Source of the DNA: Gnetum montanum | Lineage: Eukaryota; Streptophyta; Gnetopsida; Gnetales; Gnetaceae | Direction of reading: 5' to 3' | Length of the DNA: 52,236 nt | NCBI GenBank assembly: GCA_015680685.1 | Contig: MNCI01005772.1 | Coordinates: 1,400-53,635, forward strand | In this document: one piece after another, positions 35,798-46,439 of the stretch | Layout of the letters: every line of letters begins with the position of its first letter | Numbering within the stretch: position 1 is the first letter of the stretch | The notes under the pieces: model-generated | The model's input: the letters and a program-made list of their open reading frames with translations, nothing else | Databases searched by the model: none | Told to the model about the DNA's origin: nothing | Position numbers and translations under genes: made by a program

Positions 35798-36639
35798 TGA
35801 TGAAGCGTGATTCATTAGGCTCCAATAACGAACCCTCAGTATCGGATCCACGATATCAAGTACACGATATTATGACCTAAATAACAATATCAGATACACA
35901 ATATCGTGACTCCTGTGTGAGCCTATAAATACACATGTAGGCACATGGGAAAAGGGAGTCAGAAATTAGGATTAAGTAGTTTAGTTAGTTTCATTTTTAG
36001 TTCTTCTCAACCTTTTCTCCCAATACATGCCTGCAATGTGATGATTGTAATTGTGCAACACCTTTATTTGAGTGTGATGTACTTGGACATGCACATGACC
36101 AGAAATAAAGATCGATATTACTTCATCATTGCAACATTCACTTAGTCTAACTACTTAATTGTTATTATTATTAAACACGGAATGAGTATGACTTAATCAT
36201 GAGCATCTAAGTGTGACTACTTGGTATCCCAGTAATGTACTTGGGCCATGCACTTGGTAATCCTAGTGGTAGTCATGCACGAGGTCCAAGATGTGTAGAA
36301 ATGATTAAAGAATGAATGCTCATCGCACTTAGGCTAGCTTATATTTTCTTTCTCTATCTCCTATGAGCTTAATTTTCTCTCCCTTTTCCTCTTAACTTAA
36401 TTAAAGTTATTTTCGATTGCCTCCAGGAGTAGCATTAGTTTAGGACTACATCATACACCTCACTTTCGACTAAACCATATGTGAGAAGCAAATACTAGTC
36501 TAGGTGGGAAGATAGTGAACTACAATCAACAAGTAACTATCTAGATACCACAACTAGCCTATCTACAGAGTTCGACTAGATCGTGTGTGAAACACTTGTA
36601 TTCGTATGGTTGAGTGTAGGGGTACCTCGCCACTCATCA
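35798..36639 (+). repeat. E2 5' LTR
   Basis: Starts tgatgaagcgtgattcatta and ends cactcatca. U3 carries repeated gatatc words, TATA box tataaata at 35934-35941, and an aataaag signal near 36105. Confidence 0.93.
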
Positions 36640-36640
36640 T

Positions 36641-36658
36641 TAGCACCATTGCTAGTGA
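36641..36658 (+). promoter_or_regulatory. E2 primer-binding site, decayed
   Basis: tagcaccattgctagtga matches the tRNA-Asp site at about 12 of 18 positions, mostly with G-to-A or C-to-T differences. It was identified by position (two bases after the LTR) and by comparison with E1 and E3. Confidence 0.5.
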
Positions 36659-36771
36659 AGGTGCTAGTTATTTTGTTTAGTTACATCATATAAGATCGAT
36701 GTAACAAAGTATTCATGATATATCTTTTAGGAAGAAATAATTACAAACAAGTCACACACGAATTTACAACT

Positions 36772-38690
36772 ATGTCTCTCTCACAAGACTATGATAAAGC
36801 AACAACTAGTAAGGCAATTCATTGGAGAACGAACAAATTATATGATGATGAAGATGAAATTTGGAGTACTCAATCTGATGTAGGGGTCTCCTATGAACAT
36901 AAAACAAGACAACATCATCCCAACTCACAAATGCATAATTCACCTAGTGACGATGAACCCCTACTGGCCACTAAGAGCCTAACACATATACAAGAGGCTG
37001 TTTGAATATCCCGGAAGCATCACACGGAAAGCTATCTACCTAGGCTTGATTTAAACAACTTTGCCAAATTTTCAGGAGGTTATGATTTAGATTTGCAACA
37101 ACCTTTACAAGGCTTCCACGATGCCTGTGTATGGAACAATATTGATAATGGATGGAAAAAAATTAAGCTCTTTCTTGCGACACTCATTGGCCAAGCAAAA
37201 GTATGGTATAGGTCCCTAAAACCAAAATCAATTTGATGTTGGCCAATAATGGTAGAACTCTTCAAAGAAAAATATCAAACTTATGCAAGAGTGTTAGCCT
37301 TGAGGAGACAAATCCAAGAGTGGAAACAAGAGCAACATGAACCCTTGGACATGGCCTTAGAAAGATATTATGCATTATTAAACAACTGCCCAGGCCATGG
37401 GTTCTCTGAGAAAAGGCTAATGTATCATATCATGGATGGGCTCTATAATGAAACAAGGGAGACCATAGGGATGTATGCCCCTGGTCAACTATATGAACTA
37501 TGAACCCATCAATTCCAAGAGCTTATCAAACGGTTAGCAAAAGAAGAAGGAGAAATGATTAGATGGGAGAATGTTGAAAAATCTCAACGAGACCAAAATC
37601 TTAAATCAACAAAGGTCCATAATCATGAAGAGGAGGAATCAACTCACCTTAAGGAGGTGGAACCATCTTTTCCAATACTACAATCATTGGATGAAATTGA
37701 GGCAAAGATCAATCAGATGATGGAATGGATACATGAAAAATATGGATACTATGCCAACATTATTGGAGGTAGAGTTATGTCAAACCAAGAAACGAGACAA
37801 AACACCTTTAGAAAATCTGAAAGAAGGGTTGAAGAGGATAAGAACTCAACTCCCAATCATACGTATCAATGTAACATTTGCCTGTATGATCACCCCAAGG
37901 GCCAATGCCCAATCTTGTCACATTTACATGAGCATTGAGGAAGAATGTTACATCCAAAGTTCATACAGAAATACTATGTTTGCTCATAGTGACAACAATC
38001 TCAGTTGTGGAGGAGGCCACCCCCAAACTAGTCATACCCTTCATACCATCCGAACCTAAGTGCTTATCAAGTTCAACATCTTGTTTCCTCAACTAGGTCA
38101 ACATCCTCTATCTCATCACATTATTATCATTCTCCTCAATACTATCAATCCATATCCTCTCTAACACAACCACCACCTTGTGTACCTTACACTTCTCCTC
38201 AATTTCAATATTCTCATCCTTCACCTCCTTCTATATTGCCACCAATTGTATATGAAGGATTTACACCACAGTAGCAACCCACAAATGTTACTTGTACTAC
38301 TACTGCCAATAGTAGTGGGAACCCTCCTCAACAACGAAGCCATCCCTTCTTTAGACATGACCATAAAAAGGGACCGCATCATTTTGAGGCCATTGCATCC
38401 TCCAACCCAACACTAGTCCAACACTGTGGTGTATCTTCCTCCACAAACCCAATGGCTCGTGTTACGTTCTCTGGGCCACCAATCACTACTCCAACAACCA
38501 TGTGGCCTAATGAATATAGCCACAAAGGGAGACATATTGGTCCTTGCATACCATCTTACAATCATAAGTACCATAGTGGGTCAACTCCTTATAAATTAAC
38601 CACATCTTCTAACTTGTCCCACTATGTCAACTTTAATCAAGTGTGTGAACCCAAATGGGGTAAGTGTGACTAGGTCTCAATATTTTCAAC
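36772..38690 (+). pseudogene. E2 gag remnant
   Basis: Starts MSLSQDYDKATTSKAIHW. The capsid core (about 37040-37500) has SGGYDLDLQQPLQGFHDACV, KVWYRSL, MVELFKEKYQTYARVLALRR and LDMALERYYALLNNCPGHGF. Then comes a glutamate-rich linker and a knuckle CNICLYDHPKGQC (37870-37908, CX2CX3HX4C, one residue shorter than the usual CX2CX4HX4C). A proline/histidine-rich tail runs to about 38690. Stops include TGA at about 37235, 37501-37503 and 37936. At 37501 E1 still has CGA. Confidence 0.86.
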
Positions 38691-39984
38691 ATGCAAGGAT
38701 CCCAACCTTCCATTTATTAATCCTAGTCATGCTCAACTATTTAGTTATGGGGGGTATCCTCCATTCTAACAAGCAAGATTAATAAATATTTTTTCCTTTT
38801 CTTTAATTTTATAATTTTTTGTTTCCCAATTTTTCATTTTTGAATTTATTATTTTATCTTTTTATCTTGTTATCTTTTTGTGAGTAATCTCATTTAGGAA
38901 TAAAACACTCATGTGACTCGTTGGTTGAGGTATTGTTCTATACTATCAAGTCTCAAGTAACTAATTAATTGAACAATGAACCCACAACATCCACCCATCC
39001 ATTCTATTAATAAGAGGTTTTACTCTGGGTGCAATGGTATTCTTGACATCATTAATACTTAAAGTAATATTGTGTTAATTATGCCCAAAGCGAAAAAGGA
39101 TGGACCAAGAGGGAATGGTTGGGGTGTGATATTAAGGGGACTTGTGGATTCTTTTTGGTGACATTTGTAGGAGTTCCCATGCAGCCTAGTTGTATTAAGA
39201 TCCTTGTAGATCTAACGAAAAATGGGAGTAAGAGTAATCAAAAGGCACTCAATCAAGAAAATCAATGTTATTCTAGGGGGTCCCATTGGAAAGACATGCA
39301 TCCATGCTTGAAGGTTGGTAGCTTCTCTAGATTACGCATCATAAAAAGAGAGAGAGAGAGAGAGAGAGGAACGAAGAGTGCCACAAAGCAAAATCACTCC
39401 TCCCTCTCATGAAACGCCAAGTGATTGTATGCCTTGCTGTCATGGTGCTCTTATGGTTGTCCATCATTGGATGAAACAATGCGATGTCACTGATTGCAAG
39501 AATGGACTTGGTCTTGATTTTGGAGTGATGGGTTAATGATGCACTAATCATGCCTTACACTCAGGATTCATTGTGCCCTAAGTCAGTTACCTCATGTCCT
39601 AATCTTTGCAATCCCTTCTATAATTTGCCTCACCTCGCTGTTCCTGTAATTGTGACTTGTGTCTTAGGTAACATGGAATTCATATCTCATTGCAGTGGTA
39701 TCTACATGTGTGTGTTTTGTTGCATCGGTGTAGATTACATTTAACCCTTCTAGTGCCTACAGACATTTTAAGGTGTGGTTACACAAGGGCATTAGAGGTT
39801 GGAACCTACTTTGGGGAGGACCCACTTGCATGACTTTTATAATTTGCACTCATAACACATCACCATCACATCATTCTACACCCTCTGAGTACTACATTAC
39901 CAAAATTCTTCTTTCCCTTATCATCCTTTAGTTCAAATCTTCCTATGTACCAACTACATGTCCTTTTTCCTCATCTGACTTACA
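38691..39984 (+). other. E2 noncoding interior after gag
   Basis: Colinear with E1 21481-22750. Contains a (GA)n microsatellite at about 39347-39368. A frame at 39119-39412 has no domain. No pol motif on either strand. Confidence 0.6.
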
Positions 39985-40047
39985 AATTTCACTATCAGAT
40001 CCTACCCCATTATACTTCTTGTGCCTTTCGATCTATTTAACATTACC

Positions 40048-40771
40048 TTGGACCTTTTACATTGACCATCAATCCTTCATTTTTTACCTTACAATTTCAG
40101 AAATTTGTCAATTTTTCTAAGTACCCTATTTTCAATAGGTCACGATATCGAGTCCCTGATATTGAGTTGGACGTGATATCGGGGCCGTGATATTGGGGCC
40201 GCACTATCGGGTATGTGAAATCGCGTGCTTGGACCTTTTACATTGACCATCAATCCTTCATTTTTTACCTTACAATTTCAGAAATTTGTCAATTTTTCTA
40301 AGTACCCTATTTTCAATAGGTCACGATATCGAGTCCCTGATATTGAGTTGGACGTGATATCGGGGCCGTGATATTGGGGCCGCACTATCGGGTATGTGAA
40401 ATCGCGTGCTTGGACCTTTTACATTGACCATCAATCCTTCATTTTTTACCTTACAATTTCAGAAATTTGTCAATTTTTCTAAGTACCCTATTTTCAATAG
40501 GTCACGATATCGAGTCCCTGATATTGAGTTGGACGTGATATCGGGGCCGTGATATTGGGGCCGCACTATCGGGTATGTGAAATCGCGTGCTTGGACCTTT
40601 TACATTGACCATCAATCCTTCATTTTTTACCTTACAATTTCAGAAATTTGTCAATTTTTCTAAGTACCCTATTTTCAATAGGTCACGATATCGAGTCCCT
40701 GATATTGAGTTGGACGTGATATCGGGGCCGTGATATTGGGGCCGCACTATCGGGTATGTGAAATCGCGTGC
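40048..40771 (+). repeat. four tandem 181-bp repeats with GATATC-like motifs
   Basis: Copies start at 40048, 40229, 40410 and 40591, an exact 181-bp period, and appear identical base for base. The second half of each unit is packed with related words: cacgatatcgag, ctgatattgag, gtgatatcgggg, gtgatattgggg and actatcggg. These resemble the U3 of the surrounding LTRs. The array is followed 10-20 bases later by the TATA-like ctatatatatgg. Confidence 0.95.
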
Positions 40772-40775
40772 TCAA

Positions 40776-40795
40776 AAACTATATATATGGACACC
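40776..40795 (+). promoter_or_regulatory. TATA-like box after the 181-bp array
   Basis: aaaactatatatatggacac lies just downstream of the last 181-bp copy and just upstream of a C-rich stretch. The order matches U3 repeats, TATA and transcript start in the nearby LTRs. Promoter activity is an inference. Confidence 0.45.
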
Positions 40796-41296
40796 CCCAC
40801 CCCCGACGCACGTCAACATCATTCTCAACTGTTCATGTGGGGGAAGTTTTTCAAATTTTCTTCTACGACTTGCAACTTGCGCACCTCTTGGTCTACCAGC
40901 CATAACTTGCTCACTAGCACTCTAATTTTCATTCCACTCAAACCTACTTGAACCTAGAGTGTTCAGCTTAGTCGTGGGGAAGGGGTACACTCCAAATTGC
41001 ACATAAATTTTTCGAAGTTCATTATCGCCTAAAGGTTACTATAAAGGGTAATTAATTATAAAAATAATAAACATGTTGCCAAAAAAAATCTCATCTCCTT
41101 ACCTATACCAAGAAATTAAAATTTTGAAGCCACCTAATCAAAGAGGACCCAATATTAAAACTTTTAGGGGACATTACCACAAAATTTTCTAACTCTGAAT
41201 CACACGAAACAAGAAACGACTACATTAAGGCAGAAGTAAGGTATAATTTAAATTTTGTAAACAACCTTACTAATGGTTAACCCCATGTGATTGCAG

Positions 41297-44136
41297 ATGG
41301 CCCCTAAACATGGACAACAAGAAGCACCCTCTCAAGGTGTGTCTAAATGACCCAGGAGAGGCAGAAGATAGGCGTCTCTTGAGCAACATGCAGAGCAGGA
41401 GGCACAATCATTTAGCATCCATCAAGAAACTCCTATGACTGTATAGTCGGGACAGAAGGAAGGAGGAGCTGTTGAAGCACCTGAATAGGGATAACACCTC
41501 ATGTTGTCCCTAGAGTATGTTCAAGCCATCCACGAAAGATCCATGTCATCAGCTATGATCATTGAACTAAACTTTGGACATTTCATGGAATTCGCTCCTA
41601 AGGCTATTAGGGACCAAGTCAAAGGGTCCCCATTATGGCCTATCCTCTCTATAAGTGGTGCCTGGTACTTAAGAGAAATGTATCAATTTTGGCACAATAA
41701 GAAAGAAGGCACCACAATTGACATTGGTGGTGTATCTATGGATTTTTCTACCAAGGCCATTTCAAAAGTGTTAAACCTTCCAAATACAAGGCCAAAATTT
41801 GCTCACCTGCCCACTCACTCTGATGCTCAAAGTGTTAAACCTTCCAAATATAGGGCCAAAAGTTGCTCACCTACCCACTCGCTCTGATGCTAATGCGCGA
41901 AAGATTTGGTTGAAGAGGGAATATGGCAAAGAAGATAAGACATATGGAGAGTTGATGTTTGAGGAAAGGATATATTTTAAGATTGGTACTTATCACATCT
42001 TCCCCACAAAAGGGTTGAACCAAATTTCAACGTATGCAGCAAGAGGAAGTACGATATTGATGGGAAAGATTAATGCTAACCTTTCTCATCTATATCTCAT
42101 GGAGATCTTGAGGTGGTTTGAAGAACAAAAGATAGGGAAATTTGCATTGCCCTTTACTTGTCTCATCAGAAAGCTGTGCAAGTGTGCTGAAATTTTGGGG
42201 GTACACCAATGACATCCCCAGAAGAGCCCAAAATGCTTCATTCGCTAAACTGTTGAAGCCACCAGCTCCAAGGAAAAGTGTTGGTGAGATACTAGAGCTA
42301 GAGCAAGAATAGATAGTGGGGCCCACTACAACTCAAACTTCAGGGCCTAACCAACTCCCAAGCACAAGGCCCAGTTAACAATAAGAAGTAGGGTCCAGCA
42401 TGAGCCAATGAGACCAACCACCACTGCCGCAGGATTATCGATTGTCAATGAGCCATCTCAAGGCCATCACTGAGATGGTCAGTTGGGGAAGTCATGATGA
42501 TGCTAATCTCTTTCGCATCATCAATGACACCATACGACCCACAGTTTCTATAGATCGCACATGGGGTGAAGTTTCCATCTAGACAGGAGGAGGGGAGACA
42601 CATTGGTCACAACAAATTTTAGGGAATGCTGCATTCTTTCAGGTGTAATTGGAGATTGGTAAAGGGGCCATAGTAGTGGTCATGCAGCACCAGGATGTAG
42701 GGGAAGCTGTAGAGGTAATCATGGATCACATCAAAGAATCTTTCAATGTCCCTGTTATGCCATTGGCGAATTTCACAGGAGCACGTGATGCTCAAACTCT
42801 GGTCGATCCTTCAATGACTCTTGCGGAGCATGAGGATGTCCTTGATCGATTGCTGCAGACAGGACAAGTAATGACATCCTTGTTCGACATCCCACAAGAT
42901 GTCACAATAGCACAATCAGACCTCATCTCCACTAAAGGAAATTTGGTCAAGGCAGAGATTAGGACCGAGCATGTGAAGGTGGAGTTGGCAAGACTCCAAG
43001 AAAGGCTTGTTACATTGCAAGCTGCATAGTGGGACCCATATCAATTTGTTTCCACAGACTAGCTAGACACTTTTAGGATAGAGGAGCTTAATAAACTGCT
43101 AGCAGATAATACAAGAGTGACAAAGGAGAAGGAGAAGGCCGATTGGGATGCTTCCAAGGCACAAGCGCAAATATACACGCACACCAAAGCACTCAAGGCC
43201 TTACAGGAAGAGAATAAATAGCTTGCTGCTGACAATCTTTGGTTAACCACTATGGAGAAACAGAAGAATGTTTTCAAGGAAAATTTTCAATAGTTATGAG
43301 AACAATTATTTAGGGTCAACCAAGACATGAATCGTTTGGCCAGAGAGAATCGAACCCTCTCAATGGAGGAGGTACACACAATTCTTCAAAAGATTACCAT
43401 TGAAATAAGCACATGGAAAAATGAGGCCAAACGATATGAGAAATTAAAGGAGCATTTCAGAGACCAAGTGGGGATGTACAAGCAAGTCATCAAGAAAGAG
43501 ATCTATATGGCCAAGGCCCATATTAACACATTCAGTGCTCAACACACTAATTGGTGGGTCATATTGGACACATATGCATTTTTCCACCAAGCAGAGCTCA
43601 AAAGCTGAGACCTACAGATCCAAGATCTCACAGAGTACATGGAATTGGCAAACCTACAGTATGCCAATTTAGCCATGTTAATAGCAGGGCACCCAAGAAC
43701 AGAGCTGGAGAAACAGGTAGCTACCACCTACACCAAGTATGAAACAGAATTTGCAGAGCACAAGAAAACATTGCAAAGGTTAGAAGTCACAAATTCTGAA
43801 TTAGAGGTGGTTAAAGCTAGCTACTAAGGGAAAAAAGATGTTGCAGCAGACTTGGCTCAATGGCTTGCAAATTTCCAAGAGTACAAAGATAAAGCTAGAG
43901 CCTACAAGGAGGAATGACAGTTGTTTGTGACTTGGTACGTCAAGGCAAATAATATGTTCCTGCAACTATCGTATCCATGGGAGGTGCCGACTCCATCAAA
44001 CATTGGAGCATAAGCATGGACGACACAAGATCCCCAAATCGAAGAGGAAAAGCTCCAAGCACTTCTTTAGAGCCATCAAATCCCAAAACTTGGAGCACAA
44101 GACAAGGGGAAACGACCCATGGATGGAACCACATAA
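41297..44136 (+). pseudogene. E2 second ORF: globular N-part plus long coiled coil
   Basis: Starts MAPKHGQQEAPSQG after gattgcag. The first part (41501-41890) encodes ELNFGHFMEFAPKAIRDQV, SGAWYLREMYQFW and GGVSMDFSTKAISKVLNLP. The last phrase is weakly like the GVxxxFSxxxINxxLxLP pattern of plant retroelement proteins annotated as putative plant transposon protein. A 64-bp tandem duplication (41767-41894) shifts the frame. After 42649 the text is mostly heptad-like coiled coil (VELARLQERLVTLQ, LNKLLADNTRVTKEKEKADW, HKKTLQRLEVTNSELEVVKA). Stops are mostly TAG, TGA or TAA in places expected for CAG, CGA or CAA. The position next to the 3' LTR is that of env-like ORFs, but I see no signal peptide or membrane helix. 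Function unknown. Confidence 0.6.
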
Positions 44137-44318
44137 GTTCCATAAAATTTTGTAATTTTATGATTTTGTAATTTTGTACTATGTCCCAATTTTGTTCTAT
44201 TCAATTCTCCACTGCGGCATGAATAAATTCCTAGTCAGTCAATAATCCCATACCTATCCACTGTGTAATCAATGGGGCTTGTTCTCATTTTGTTCGACTT
44301 GAGGACAAGTTTTCCTTC

Positions 44319-44331
44319 AATCGTGGGGGTA
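44319..44331 (+). promoter_or_regulatory. E2 polypurine-tract region
   Basis: caatcgtgggggta directly precedes the 3' LTR, after cttgaggacaagtttt. It matches E1 and E3 at the same place. Confidence 0.65.
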
Positions 44332-45172
44332 TGATGAATCGTGATTCATTAGGCTCCGATATCGAACCCTCGATATCGGATCCATGATATCGGGTATGCG
44401 ATATCGCAACCTGAATAACGATATCAGATACACGATATCATGACTTCTATGTGAGCCTATAAATACACATGTAGGCACACGGGAAAAGGGAGTCAGAAAT
44501 TAGGAGCAAGTACTTTAGTTAGTTTCATTTTAGTACTTCTCAAACCTTTCTCCCAGTGCATGCCCATAGTGTGATGATTGTAATTGTGCAGTACCTTTAT
44601 TCGAATGTGACGTACTTGGACATGCACATGACTGAAAATAAAGATTGATATTACTTCATCATTGCAGCATTCACTTAGTTTAATTACTTAATTGTTATTG
44701 TTATTAAACACGGAATGAGTATGACTTAATCACGAGCATCTAAGTGTGACTACTTGGTATCCCAGTAGTGTACTTGGGCCATGCGCTTGGTAATCCCAGT
44801 GGTAGTCATGCACAAGGTCCAAGATTTATACAGATGATTAAGGAACAGATGCTCATTGCACTTAGACTAGCTTAGATTTTCTCTCTCTATCTCCTATTAG
44901 CTTAACTCTCTCCTCATTTTCCTCTTAGCTTAATTAAAGTTATTTTCCATTGCCTCTAGGAGTAGCATTAGTTTAGGACTACATCATACACCTCACTTTG
45001 GACTAAACCATATGTGATAAGCAAATACTAGTCCAGGTGGGAAGACATCGAACTGCAATCAACGAGTAACTATCTAGATCCCACAACTAGCCCGTCTGCG
45101 AAGTTGAACCAGATCATGTGTGAAACACTCGTATTTGCATGGTTGAGTGTAGGGGTACCTCGCCACTCATCA
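44332..45172 (+). repeat. E2 3' LTR
   Basis: Starts tgatgaatcgtgattcatta and ends cactcatca. It has five or more gatatc words in the first 120 bases and a TATA box at 44458-44465. Very similar to the 5' LTR in length and order. Confidence 0.93.
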
Positions 45173-45547
45173 ACTTAAATAAAGATTTCGTACAATTGCT
45201 CTACACCACACTACAGGCATTCACTCTATCACTAAAGCTATGAAAAAAAATTGCAAGAGTCTAACTGAGGATGGAATGAAAAGTTATGCAAATTTGTGCA
45301 TGCAAGTGTTGTATTTATAGGTTGCACACATCCCATGATATCGAATCTATGATGATGTAGCATGTGCTACGATATTGAATATACGACATCATAGTTACAA
45401 TATCGTTGGTCAAGAAAAATTGACTTTATCAAACAGATCCGATGTAGTAGCTAACTGAGATGCACTGACAAGGACGCTACAACGTAGATGCAATGTAACA
45501 TCTACGACATAGCATTTGTGATATCTCAGCCAATTGATGATTCATCA

Positions 45548-45860
45548 ATAATAGAACATTTCTAGAGTCATCATTACATAAGAACTTTTAAAGATGACTC
45601 TATGAGTTGAATCTTTCAACATAAACTATGCAAAACAATGGATAAGAAATAAATGAACAAAAAATACAATGATAAAAAATGAATAAATAAACCAATAAAA
45701 GTTATTGCAATAGTAGAAAAAGTCCAAATATAAATGAATGGACTATTCTATTTCAAGTGTTTCTATCTTCTTTAAAGCGCACATAATTGCATTTAAATTT
45801 TATATTAGTTTTTTGATTAATAATAGAACATTTCCAGAGTCATCATTGTTATATAAGAAC
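45548..45860. repeat. ~270-bp satellite array, segment 3
   Basis: Resumes at ataatagaacatttctagag directly after the solo LTR and includes the landmark tattctattt at 45744. The similarity ends near 45855. Confidence 0.88.
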
Positions 45861-46439
45861 TTGTTGATATATGGAATTTGGTCACATCAACACCCTTTTG
45901 AAAACTCATTTAAGAAGACTATGACCTAGAGCATTTTCCATATGGGTATAGAAACCTAGGAATAGTCTCAACTGATTAAAAGTAATATGGTATTCAAAAT
46001 CTTAAACTAAAGAGTAAATCTTAAATGCAAACATTCTTTAAGTTCATTCGTATGGAAAAAATATAAGATGATGCTGAAATATTAAAGAGGGCATAGCCAA
46101 CATAAAACTTTGTAAACAGAAATCACAAGTTTAGTTTAACTTCAAAATATCAGTTAATAGAAAATTAAGATAACTTATACAAGAAAAAAATAGTTTAAAC
46201 GTAAAATGGATAATACAGCTTTTTATTAAAGGAAATGGACTGAACTCAATAGATTCTACAAATAATATAGCACTAAATAAACATAACTTAGGTCATAATC
46301 ATAGTCAAGACTTGAATCAAATTTAGGTAGTTGCTTGTAATCTAGCAACTCACAAATTATAGGACTCAAAGTTTCATAGGATAACAAAGTAAACTAAAAA
46401 CCACCTGGGTGAAACAAAAATTCACATTGTTCAAAAGTT
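45861..46439. other. AT-rich DNA separating satellite segments
   Basis: No gene or repeat recognised. It starts a 2.4-kb stretch between satellite segments 3 and 4. Confidence 0.4.

Larger units (their letters stand above)
39985..41140 (+). other. 1.1-kb insert in E2, absent from E1
   Basis: On both sides the E1 and E2 interiors align (tacatgtcctttt before, attaaaacttttagg after), but this piece is found only in E2. It contains the four-copy 181-bp array, a TATA box and a downstream stretch without coding signal. I found no clean terminal repeats or target duplication, so its origin is unclear. An LTR fragment of a relative is one option, because its motifs resemble U3. Confidence 0.65.
35798..45172 (+). 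mobile_element. LTR retrotransposon E2 (Athila-like group, no pol), nested
   Basis: LTRs of 842 and 841 bp flank 7.69 kb. The target duplication is acttg (35793-35797) and actta (45173-45177), four of five. The interior has gag (36772-38690), a noncoding stretch with a (GA)n microsatellite and a 1.1-kb insert bearing four 181-bp repeats, then a 2.8-kb second ORF region before the polypurine site. No RT, RNase H, integrase or protease motif is seen. It lies inside the solo LTR and is therefore younger than it. Confidence 0.92.
35168..45547 (-). mobile_element. solo LTR split by element E2
   Basis: The left part (35168-35797) starts tgatgagcaatgag, and the right part (about 45173-45547) ends tgatgattcatca. 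Joined, they are about 1 kb, the LTR size of this group. The left part has the R-side text with an interrupted aataaag-type signal, and the right part has U3 with gatatc-like words. The satellite resumes directly after it, and ataat occurs on both sides (35163-35167, 45548-45552). No internal region of its own is present, so it is a recombination product of a full element. Confidence 0.88.
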
